Notes under the pieces: model-generated
What the model saw: the letters and a program-made list of their open reading frames with translations, nothing else
The model's database searches: none
Told to the model about the DNA's origin: nothing
Shown: positions 28,338 to 36,214 of the stretch, in pieces
How positions within the stretch are numbered: position 1 is the stretch's first letter
How the letters are laid out: each line of letters starts with the position of its first letter
Source of the DNA: Candidatus Harrisonbacteria bacterium CG10_big_fil_rev_8_21_14_0_10_49_15
GTDB taxonomy: Bacteria; Patescibacteriota; Minisyncoccia; UBA6257; 1-14-0-10-44-23
Assembly: GCA_002773415.1 (NCBI GenBank)
Contig: PFBD01000020.1
Coordinates: forward strand, 89,667 to 142,911
Reading direction: 5' to 3'
Length of the DNA stretch: 53,245 nt
Translations under genes and position numbers: made by a program

Positions 28338-29777
28338 ATGAAATTTTATCTAACAGCAGCTATTCCATACGTAAACGCAAGGCCGCATATTGGTCATGCG
28401 CTGGAGTTTTTACAAGGAGACGTTATTGCCCGGTATCATCGCGGTCAGGGTGATGATACTTTTTATATCTCCGGAGCGGATGAAAATTCGCTTAAGGTGG
28501 TGCGGGCGGCGGATAGTGCGGGTGTGCCGGTCGCGGAGTATGCGGATCAAAACGCGGAGCAGTTTTTAGAGCTGATGAAGGCGTACAACATTGAGCTTGA
28601 CTGGTTTCAGCGCAGCAGTGATCCAAAGCATTACGCGGTCGCGCAAGATATGTGGCGGCGGGCGGAGACAAGAGGTGATATTTACAAGAAACAGTATACG
28701 GGGCTGTACTGCGTGGGTTGTGAGGCTTTTTATGATTCCAAGGAGTTGAATGAAGCTGGGCAGTGTCCACATCACCCGGGAAAAGCGATTGAGGAGGTGA
28801 CAGAGGAGAACTACTTTTTCCGACTTTCTAAATATCAGGACGAGCTTGTTGAGCTGATTGAGAGCGATAAGTATCTTATCCGTCCGCAGGGTCGGAAGAA
28901 CGAGGCACTGGCGTTTATCAAACAGGGGCTGCAGGATTTTAGTATCTCGCGCTCAAAAGAGCGAGCGCGCGGTTGGGGCGTGCCGGTACCTGGAGATGAT
29001 AGCCAAATAATGTACGTTTGGTTTGATGCGTTGAATGTGTACCGAAGCGCGGCGCCGGACCGCTGGCCCGCGAACTTGCATATTATTGGTAAGGATATTT
29101 TGCGCTTTCACGCGGTTTATTGGCCGGCGATGCTTTTATCCGCCGAGTTGTCGTTACCAAAGGAGCTTTTTGTGCACGGTTTTATTACGGTGGACGGAGC
29201 GAAGATGAGTAAGTCTGTTGGTAATACTGTGGATCCGCTGGCACTAGTTGAGGAGTATGGTACGGATGCGGTTCGTTATTATCTACTGCGGGAGATTCCG
29301 TCTGACAGCGACGGGGACTTTAGTGAGGATAAGTTTAAGCTTCGGTATAATGCGGACTTAGCTAATGGAGTTGGAAACTACACCTCTCGGGTTTTAACTC
29401 TGGCGGAAAAGCTTCCAGGGTTGTTGCCGGCTCCGGAAGAAGAGCCGGCGCGGCTGATAGCGGCGGCGCGTGAGGCGGTGTTTGCTAAGATAGAGGAGCG
29501 GAAGTTTCACGAGGCGCTGGCAGAGCTGTGGCGGTTGGTTAGTTACGGCGACGGCTATATTAACGAGCACAAGCCATGGGAGTTGAAAGACGAGGACTCG
29601 CAGAAGATTTTGGTGCTTTCAAATTGTTTGTATGTATTAGCCGGTGTTGGTGAGTTACTAGAAATATTTTTGCCGGAGACAGCAGGGCGAATAGCGAAGC
29701 GCTTAAAACGAAATAAAAAAGGCGCTATCACTAGCGCGAGTAAGTCTTCTAAACCTTTGTTCGCAAGATTAGGCTAA
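28338..29777 (+). CDS. metG: Methionyl-tRNA synthetase
   Basis: AIPYVNARPHIGHALEFLQGDVIARY, KMSKSVGN. Confidence 0.97.
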   Translation: MKFYLTAAIPYVNARPHIGHALEFLQGDVIARYHRGQGDDTFYISGADENSLKVVRAADSAGVPVAEYADQNAEQFLELMKAYNIELDWFQRSSDPKHYAVAQDMWRRAETRGDIYKKQYTGLYCVGCEAFYDSKELNEAGQCPHHPGKAIEEVTEENYFFRLSKYQDELVELIESDKYLIRPQGRKNEALAFIKQGLQDFSISRSKERARGWGVPVPGDDSQIMYVWFDALNVYRSAAPDRWPANLHIIGKDILRFHAVYWPAMLLSAELSLPKELFVHGFITVDGAKMSKSVGNTVDPLALVEEYGTDAVRYYLLREIPSDSDGDFSEDKFKLRYNADLANGVGNYTSRVLTLAEKLPGLLPAPEEEPARLIAAAREAVFAKIEERKFHEALAELWRLVSYGDGYINEHKPWELKDEDSQKILVLSNCLYVLAGVGELLEIFLPETAGRIAKRLKRNKKGAITSASKSSKPLFARLG

Positions 29778-29800
29778 AGAGAAGAGTTCCTAGAAATGTT

Positions 29801-29945
29801 TGCGGGCCCCAAGCGCAAGCGCGAGGGGCCCGTGGATGCTGCAAGGGCAACATCCGGGAGGAGAGCGGGGAGTAGCCGGGGGAGCGACGCACTGGGAAGT
29901 GATGGGAAGGGAGGGGAGTGTGGCACTCGCAACCCCCGGCTTATT
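29801..29945 (+). ncRNA. Candidate structured RNA (two hairpins plus a three-way junction), identity unknown
   Basis: GGGCCCC/GGGGCCC; GGATG/CATCC; GCCGGGGG/CCCCCGGC enclosing CACT-GGGA-AGTG and GAGTG-TGG-CACTC. Confidence 0.5.
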
Positions 29946-30051
29946 CCATTTGTTTGTCTGGACTAAAATTAGCATATCTCTGGGGCGTAAGTCAAGGTTG
30001 GCAGGAATTACAAGGGTTGCTGAAATACCGAGAAACTCGTATTCTATTGCT

Positions 30052-30909
30052 ATGCGGTTTTTTGATGCTCATACACACATTCACTTTGCGGCCTTTGCAG
30101 AAGATTCGGCCGAGGTTATTCAGCGTGCCTTGGACGCCGGAGTTTGGATGCTGACTGTGGGTACGCAACGCGACACATCCAAAAGTGCGGTGGAGATTGC
30201 GAATCAGTATACAGAAGGGGTGTACGCGGCTATCGGGTTGCACCCGGTGCATACGACGGAGTCGTATCATGACGAAAAGGAGCTGGGCGGCGGCGAGGCG
30301 GCGAAGGCGTTTGTCAGCCGTGGGGAGGAGTTTGATTTTGAATATTACTTAGAGCTGGCACGTGACCCTAAAGTGGTGGCGATTGGGGAGTGTGGGCTGG
30401 ACTACTACAGACCCGCGAATTACGAATTTGATACGAAAGTACGAATAAGGCAAATTGAGGTTTTCAAAAAACATATTCAGATTGCTCAAGAAGCCGGCAA
30501 AGCCCTGATGGTGCACTGTCGGCCGACCAAGGGAACAGAGAATGCTTACGAAGATTTGCATGAGCTTTTGGAGGAGATGAAGCCGACGGTGCCGATTGTT
30601 ATCCACTTTTATGTGGGAGGTCCGGTGCTCACCAAGAAGTTTGTGGATGCCGGTTATCACTTCACTCTTGGCGGCGTGATCACGTTTGCCCGCGATTATG
30701 ATGAGTCTATCGCGCTAATACCGCTAGACCGGATCTTGAGCGAGACAGACGCGCCATACGTTGCGCCAGAGCCGTATCGGGGTAAGCGAAACGAGCCGCT
30801 GTATATTCCGGCGATCGTCAGGAAGTTGGCAGAGCTTAAGGGGGTGAGTTATGATGAGATGGCGCAGATAACCTTTGAAAATGCCACTCGCATTTTCAAA
30901 ATGAAATAA
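30052..30909 (+). CDS. tatD: TatD-family hydrolase
   Basis: DAHTHIHF, AIGLHPVH, IGECGLDYY, SETDAPY; ATG 30052 preferred over track start 29800. Confidence 0.93.
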   Translation: MRFFDAHTHIHFAAFAEDSAEVIQRALDAGVWMLTVGTQRDTSKSAVEIANQYTEGVYAAIGLHPVHTTESYHDEKELGGGEAAKAFVSRGEEFDFEYYLELARDPKVVAIGECGLDYYRPANYEFDTKVRIRQIEVFKKHIQIAQEAGKALMVHCRPTKGTENAYEDLHELLEEMKPTVPIVIHFYVGGPVLTKKFVDAGYHFTLGGVITFARDYDESIALIPLDRILSETDAPYVAPEPYRGKRNEPLYIPAIVRKLAELKGVSYDEMAQITFENATRIFKMK

Positions 30910-31038
30910 TTTCCAATTTCCAATTTCCAAACAATTTCCAATTTTTTAATTTTCAATGTTTAAAAAATTCTCTCATTAATCCATTGTTTGAACCTGCCTG
31001 CCGGCAGGCAGGAATTGAAAATTCGTAAATTGAAAATT
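30909..31038. repeat. Composite AT-rich intergenic repeat with one 20-bp GC palindrome module
   Basis: AATTTCCAATTTCC..ATGTTTAAA..TGTTTGAACCTGCCTGCCGGCAGGCAGGAATTGAAAATTCGTAAATTGAAAATT. Confidence 0.85.
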
Positions 31039-33528
31039 ATGACCAGATATAATCCCAAAGAAATAGAACCTAAATGGCAGGCCGCTTGGGAGCAGAGTGG
31101 CATCTATAAAGCTGAAGACCAAGGCGAGAAGCCGAAGTGGTATTCGCTAATAGAGTTTCCGTATCCTTCGGGTGCCGGCTTGCATACGGGGCACATTCGC
31201 AGCAACACAGCGCTGGATATTGTCAGTCGGAAGCGGCGGATGCAGGGCTTTAATGTGCTCTACCCGATTGGGTGGGATGCGTTTGGTTTGCCAACCGAGA
31301 ATTTTGCTATTAAGACTGGCCGGCCGCCGCAGGAGGTTACAAAGGAAAATACCGATACGTTTAGGCGGCAGCTGAAGTCGCTTGGTTACTCTTTTGACTG
31401 GAGCCGGGAGGTGGATACAACAGACCCGAACTATTACAAGTGGACGCAGTGGTTGTTTTTGCAGTTTTTTAAAGAAGGGTTGGCGTATAAAGACAAAATA
31501 AACATCAACTGGTGTCCGAAGTGCAAAATTGGTCTGGCGAACGAGGAGGTGGAGCAGGGGTCTTGTGAGCGTTGTGGGGGGCCGGTTGAGGCTCGGGAAA
31601 AAGAGCAGTGGATTTTGAAGATGACGGAGTACGCGGATAAGCTTTTGGATGGTCTTGATGGCGTTGATTTTTTGCCGGAGATAAAAACACAACAGCGTAA
31701 TTGGATAGGCCGTTCAGAGGGTGCGGAAATCAACTTTCCGCTTTCTCCCTTTTCTAAAGGGAGTACGCCGCAGGCGGGAGGGATTTCTTCCATCAAAGTC
31801 TTCACCACCCGCCCCGACACTATCTACGGCGCGACGTTTATTGCCCTAGCTCCGAATCACTCTGCAATTGGAAATTGGAAATTGGAAATTGGAAATTATC
31901 CCGAAGTAAAAGTATTTATTGAAAAAGCAAAAGAGGAAGCCGAAGGCCAGCGTAATGCCGATAAAGCGGGGATTTGTCTGCAAGGGATAACTGCTCTTAA
32001 TCCGGCTACGGGTGAAGAGATTCCTGTTTGGGTAGTTAATTATGTGTTGGGTGATGTTGGCACGGGCGCGATTATGGCTGTGCCTCAACATGACGAGCGG
32101 GATCGAGAGTTCGCGGAGAAATACAATCTGCCTATTCTTGATAAACCACTGGCATCGTGGGAAGAGGTGTTGGAGAAAACCGGGGGCAAAAAAGTTGTTC
32201 GCTACAAGCTGAGGGACTGGGTATTTAGTCGTCAGAGGTATTGGGGAGAACCGATCCCGCTGGTTTTTTGCGCAAATTGCGCCAAAGAACCAGGGGAAAA
32301 TTCTAAGCACGAAGCACGAAATTCTAAGCAAATTCAAAATTCCAAAGTCCAAACAGAAAACAAATATTCGGATTTAAATTATGGATGGGTGGCGGTGCCG
32401 GATGAGCAGTTGCCGGTGGAGCTGCCACGTGTTGAGAAGTATCAGCCAACAGATACCGGAGAGTCGCCGTTAGCCGGTATTACGGAGTGGGTGAACACAG
32501 CTTGCCCAAGTTGTGGCGGTCCGGCTACGCGCGAGACAGATGTGATGCCGAACTGGGCCGGTTCTAGCTGGTACTTTATCAGCTACTGCATAGCTGAAAA
32601 TCTCAAATCTCAAGCACCAAGCATCAAACAATTCACAAGTCCCGAATTCCAAAACAAGCTCAAGTATTGGCTGCCGATAGATTGGTACAACGGTGGCATG
32701 GAGCACTCAACCCGTCACTTGCTGTATGCGCGTTTTTGGATGCAGTTTTTGCATGACCAAGGGTTAGTGCCGGTGGCCGAGCCGTTTGCAAAACGAACCG
32801 CGCAAGGTATGGTCTTGGCGGCAGATGGTAAGAAGATGAGTAAGTCCTTGGGGAATGTGGTTAACCCGGACGAGCTGGTGAATGAGTTTGGCGCGGACGC
32901 GGTCCGACTGTACGAGATGTTTATGGGGCCGTTTGACCAAGCTATTGCCTGGGCGGAGCGTGGTATTTTAGGTCCGTGGCGGTTTTTAGAGAAGGTTTGG
33001 AATATAGGCAGTCGCGTGCATTTCTTAGAAGAGCGCGTGGAGACGCTTCCGGAGGTAAAGAGAAAGCTACACCAAACCATTAAGAAAGTATCTGAGGATA
33101 TTGAGGGGTTGAGTATGAATACGGCGGTGAGCACGATGATGGAGTTTGTGAATATGGCGCCGGGCAAAATTAGTAAAGCTGATTGGCAGTTGTTGCTGCG
33201 CATCTTGGCTCCGTTCGCGCCACACATCACCGAGGAGTTGTACCAACTCCTCGGAAATTCTAAGCACGAAGTACTAAATTCTAAAGGCCAGTCAATTCAT
33301 TCTCAGCCATGGCCGGAGTATGATGAGGCCCTACTAGTTGAAGAGAAGTTTGAGCTGGTTATTCAGGTAAATGGAAAAGTGCGGGCGACAGTGTCGGCAC
33401 AAAAAGGGATTAGTCAGGCACAGGCAGAGGAGATGGCAAAGCCAGCGGTGAGTAAGTGGCTAGAGGAGGGCGAGGTTAAGAAGATCGTATTTGTAGCTGA
33501 TCGACTGATTAACTTCATTGTCTCCTAA
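31039..33528 (+). CDS. leuS: Leucyl-tRNA synthetase with five repeat-like in-frame insertions
   Basis: FPYPSGAGLHTGHIRSN, FTTRPDTIYGATF, SSWYFISYC, KMSKSLGN; ATG 31039. Confidence 0.96.
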   Translation: MTRYNPKEIEPKWQAAWEQSGIYKAEDQGEKPKWYSLIEFPYPSGAGLHTGHIRSNTALDIVSRKRRMQGFNVLYPIGWDAFGLPTENFAIKTGRPPQEVTKENTDTFRRQLKSLGYSFDWSREVDTTDPNYYKWTQWLFLQFFKEGLAYKDKININWCPKCKIGLANEEVEQGSCERCGGPVEAREKEQWILKMTEYADKLLDGLDGVDFLPEIKTQQRNWIGRSEGAEINFPLSPFSKGSTPQAGGISSIKVFTTRPDTIYGATFIALAPNHSAIGNWKLEIGNYPEVKVFIEKAKEEAEGQRNADKAGICLQGITALNPATGEEIPVWVVNYVLGDVGTGAIMAVPQHDERDREFAEKYNLPILDKPLASWEEVLEKTGGKKVVRYKLRDWVFSRQRYWGEPIPLVFCANCAKEPGENSKHEARNSKQIQNSKVQTENKYSDLNYGWVAVPDEQLPVELPRVEKYQPTDTGESPLAGITEWVNTACPSCGGPATRETDVMPNWAGSSWYFISYCIAENLKSQAPSIKQFTSPEFQNKLKYWLPIDWYNGGMEHSTRHLLYARFWMQFLHDQGLVPVAEPFAKRTAQGMVLAADGKKMSKSLGNVVNPDELVNEFGADAVRLYEMFMGPFDQAIAWAERGILGPWRFLEKVWNIGSRVHFLEERVETLPEVKRKLHQTIKKVSEDIEGLSMNTAVSTMMEFVNMAPGKISKADWQLLLRILAPFAPHITEELYQLLGNSKHEVLNSKGQSIHSQPWPEYDEALLVEEKFELVIQVNGKVRATVSAQKGISQAQAEEMAKPAVSKWLEEGEVKKIVFVADRLINFIVS

Positions 33529-33577
33529 CCCTGAAATGAGTATATTTTAGGGTACTTTTGGTATAAAAAACATGTTC

Positions 33578-33607
33578 TTGACAGATATGGCAAGAACATG
33601 CTATAAT
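33578..33607 (+). promoter_or_regulatory. Consensus sigma70 promoter of GC-rich cassette 2 with overlapping inverted repeat
   Basis: TTGACA-N18-TATAAT; IR CATGTTCTTG-N10-CAAGAACATG (33571-33600). Confidence 0.85.
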
Positions 33608-33690
33608 AAAAGGTAGAACCGAGCTCTAGTCACTGTGACCAGAGCCGGAGACAGATGAGAGTTTCAGGCCGTTCCCAAGGAGGTGATGGC

Positions 33691-34521
33691 ATGAGGGCAT
33701 TCGTTCTGAGCGCGCTCGCGATCGTGGCGCTGGTGTTGACCGGGTGCGTGAGCACCTTGGTGAACACCGGCAACGGTGGTGTCCGCCTGTGCGCGAAGCA
33801 CAGACAGCAGTGCTCGGCGCCGGTGGTGCCGAGTGCCGATGGCGTCTGCGACGCCATCGGGTGCGATGCGCCCGACGCGCTGGTTCTCGATCAGATGCCG
33901 GCACCGAGCGCGACGTCGCCGGTAGCTCCGCCGGCACCGCCGCCCGTGGCTCCCGGGCCGCAAAAGGTGGACATCACGGTCAACGTGGTGGACCACCGGT
34001 CGTCGTCTCCCCAGGCGGCGACCCCGGCGGCACCGCAGCCGGTGGATGAGAATCTCCGGACGCTGACGCAGCAACGTCTGCATTACGACGGCGAGGGCAA
34101 CCTCCTCGGCGAGGAGATCCTGTTCGAGAAGGAGCGTCTGCCTCCGGGCCAGCGCTTCGATACGAACAAGGCTCCGGCTCCAGCCGACAGTGGTGTCGGC
34201 CCGGCGAGTCAGCAGACTCCTGCACAGCAGGGGTTTCTGCAGGGGGTCGCCACCCACCACGGTGGGGCGTGCTACCGCGACAACCGCTACGGCGTGTGGC
34301 GGAGCACCACTGACCCCGATGTTTGGTGGAACATCAGCATCGGGGCTTGGGATCGTGGATTCCGGGCGCGCTTCGCGGCCGGGAACTCTGATCGCGGACC
34401 TGATCCCGACGGCTACGCTCGTCGTGTCTACACCCGCCCTGTCGGGCCGATCACACGAGACGCACGGGAGGCAGTCAAGGAGGTAATTGGGGGTGGGCGT
34501 CGGCGGAGTCGACGGCGATGA
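33691..34521 (+). CDS. GC-rich cassette 2: putative lipoprotein ORFan
   Basis: SD AAGGAGG 7 nt upstream; lipobox-like ALVLTGCVST; Pro-rich linker; GC-biased codons. Confidence 0.7.
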   Translation: MRAFVLSALAIVALVLTGCVSTLVNTGNGGVRLCAKHRQQCSAPVVPSADGVCDAIGCDAPDALVLDQMPAPSATSPVAPPAPPPVAPGPQKVDITVNVVDHRSSSPQAATPAAPQPVDENLRTLTQQRLHYDGEGNLLGEEILFEKERLPPGQRFDTNKAPAPADSGVGPASQQTPAQQGFLQGVATHHGGACYRDNRYGVWRSTTDPDVWWNISIGAWDRGFRARFAAGNSDRGPDPDGYARRVYTRPVGPITRDAREAVKEVIGGGRRRSRRR

Positions 34522-34547
34522 GTCGCTCGCCCCGCCGCCGCAGCAGA

Positions 34548-34593
34548 GGACCGCCTTATGTGTTCAATTCACATTCGGCGGTCCTTCTCGTTT
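34548..34593 (+). terminator. Terminator of GC-rich cassette 2
   Basis: GGACCGCC-TT-ATGTG-N7-CACAT-TC-GGCGGTCC then TTCTCGTTT. Confidence 0.85.
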
Positions 34594-34600
34594 CAAGGGG

Positions 34601-34629
34601 TTGACAAACTGATGCTTTTGCTATATTAT
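34601..34629 (+). promoter_or_regulatory. Promoter of GC-rich cassette 3
   Basis: TTGACA-N17-TATTAT. Confidence 0.75.
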
Positions 34630-34652
34630 ACTCAGCAGTACTTATATAAATA

Positions 34653-34709
34653 GAGAACTCTTCGGATAAGCATATTTAGATACCTGGGGTGTTTATTCGA
34701 AGAGTTCTC
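34653..34709 (+). promoter_or_regulatory. 5'UTR hairpin of GC-rich cassette 3
   Basis: GAGAACTCTTCGGATAA ... TTATTCGAAGAGTTCTC (16 of 17 pairs). Confidence 0.75.
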
Positions 34710-34779
34710 GGTAGTGTAACTGCCGCTTTTCGACTGGTTGAGCTGGGACTCCCCTGGCTCACGTCCCAAGGAGGGGACC

Positions 34780-35664
34780 ATGAAGAAGTGGAAGTTCTGG
34801 GTCGCATGTATCGCGGCCATCGTCGCCGGCGGAGCGCTCGGTGCGTTCCTCGGCGTCTCGCTCACCGCGTGGTGGGCGATCACCCTGGTCGTGGTCGCTC
34901 TCGCGGCCATGATCACCGCCGCCGCGGTCTTGGTGCCGAAGCAGGTTGCAGGAGTGGCTCCCGCTGTGGCTGCGGGTGCTCCGGCACCTCCGGTGCCGCA
35001 GCTCAAGCTGCGGATGCCCTTGGTCTGGGGACTGTGCGCCGGGTTCGCCGTGGCGTTCGCCACGGTGGCACTGGTGATGTTCCTGACCGACGGCTACTCG
35101 GACAAGAAGCCGAGCGCGCCGCCGGCTCTGCCCGCGGCCTCGGCCAAGAGCGGTGAGTCCACCAAGGACACGTCGCCGCCGGTCATCGGTCAGAAAGATG
35201 GGCCGCCCGCGGCGAGTCCCAGGCCCGACGGCAACGCCGTGGTCTGGGGATTCGACAGGGAGGCGCACACGCGCCTGGACGACGTGGACGAGACGTTGAT
35301 CACCACGCTCGAGGCCGTCAAGGCTCAGGGCGGTCGGATCAACGGACTCAATCGCCGCGTCACGGATTTGGAGGAGGGAGCGATGGCGCCCCCGCCTCCG
35401 CCGCCCGCGGCGAACAGCGACCAGATTTCCGAGGCGACGTGGCAGGCCTTCCGGCGTCGCGTCCGGGCTGGCATCCGCCGGTTCGAGTCGCGCGCGGTGA
35501 TCATGTCCGGTCACCCGGACGCGGTCAGCCACAACACCGACGCGGCCGAGCCCTACAGGGCTCAGGACGCGGCGGCCGAGGCGGCGAATACCAACGCCGC
35601 CAGGGTGTACGTCATGACGGGGATGGGCCCCGTCTACTACCCGCTCACTCCGCCGACCCAGTAG
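34780..35664 (+). CDS. GC-rich cassette 3: membrane ORFan with ~3 TM segments and Pro-rich linkers
   Basis: SD AAGGAGG 5 nt upstream of ATG; hydrophobic N-terminal third; GC-biased codons. Confidence 0.7.
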   Translation: MKKWKFWVACIAAIVAGGALGAFLGVSLTAWWAITLVVVALAAMITAAAVLVPKQVAGVAPAVAAGAPAPPVPQLKLRMPLVWGLCAGFAVAFATVALVMFLTDGYSDKKPSAPPALPAASAKSGESTKDTSPPVIGQKDGPPAASPRPDGNAVVWGFDREAHTRLDDVDETLITTLEAVKAQGGRINGLNRRVTDLEEGAMAPPPPPPAANSDQISEATWQAFRRRVRAGIRRFESRAVIMSGHPDAVSHNTDAAEPYRAQDAAAEAANTNAARVYVMTGMGPVYYPLTPPTQ

Positions 35665-35690
35665 GGTCGGAAGGTGTGAGCACCGCGGAG

Positions 35691-35733
35691 TGCCGTCGGG
35701 ACGCGAAAGCGAACCGGCGGCATTCTTCATTTT
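35691..35733 (+). terminator. Terminator of GC-rich cassette 3
   Basis: TGCCGTCGG ... CCGGCGGCA then TTCTTCATTTT. Confidence 0.8.
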
Positions 35734-35762
35734 AGATTAAGTTTGGTATAATTGGTGGGAGT

Positions 35763-36122
35763 ATGAAGATCTTTCAGGAGTTTAAAGAATTTGCCATTAA
35801 GGGTAATGTCGTTGACCTTGGCGTCGGTGTGCTTATTGGTACGGCATTTGGAAAGGTGGTTAGCTCTTTTGCTAATGATATTATTCTTTCGCCACTAAGT
35901 ATTTTGCTAAAAAAGGCGAATTATGAGGATTATTTTTGGGTACTAACAGGTGGCGAGTACGCGACTTTGGCGGAGGCAAAAGCGGCCGGCGCGACCACGC
36001 TGAACTACGGCGCTTTTTTCACCAGCGTTTTTGATTTTTTAATAATCGCCGTGATTGTTTTTCTGTTTGTTAAACAGGTGAATCGTTTCCGCCGCAAGCA
36101 AGAAGTCGAGCAAAAAGCCTAA
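35763..36122 (+). CDS. mscL: Large-conductance mechanosensitive channel
   Basis: FKEFAIKGNVVDLGVGVLIGTAFGKVVSSFANDIILSP. Confidence 0.96.
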   Translation: MKIFQEFKEFAIKGNVVDLGVGVLIGTAFGKVVSSFANDIILSPLSILLKKANYEDYFWVLTGGEYATLAEAKAAGATTLNYGAFFTSVFDFLIIAVIVFLFVKQVNRFRRKQEVEQKA

Positions 36123-36130
36123 ACCTAAGC

Positions 36131-36174
36131 TACACAACATTATGACATTAGCAATAATGTCATAATGTTGTGTA
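36131..36174. repeat. 44-bp palindrome with GCAA loop between convergent mscL and folC
   Basis: TACACAACATTATGACATTA GCAA TAATGTCATAATGTTGTGTA. Confidence 0.95.
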
Positions 36175-36214
36175 CAAAGTTATGAGGCTGAACCTCATGG
36201 CTTCCGCAATTTTA

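Noticed and set aside
29883-29915. Possible cobalamin-riboswitch-like string CACTGGGAAGTGATGGGAAGG
   Set aside because: Only a partial resemblance to one conserved box; the rest of the B12 riboswitch architecture is not there and neighbouring genes are not B12-related.
29800-30051. N-terminal extension of tatD in the ORF track
   Set aside because: It overlaps the structured RNA region; TatD homology starts at MRFFDAHTH (30052), 6 nt after a TATTCT box.
30988-31038. MNLPAGRQELKIRKLKI extension of leuS (and MKIRKLKI of 45102-45125)
   Set aside because: Translation of the intergenic repeat; true starts are ATG 31039 and ATG 45126.
33691-35664. Cassettes 2 and 3 as a toxin-antitoxin or defence pair
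   Set aside because: Each has its own promoter and terminator, and neither protein shows a toxin, antitoxin or nuclease motif.
34759-35730. 323-aa minus-strand ORF over cassette 3
   Set aside because: Arg/His-rich antisense frame in GC-rich DNA, running through the plus-strand terminator.
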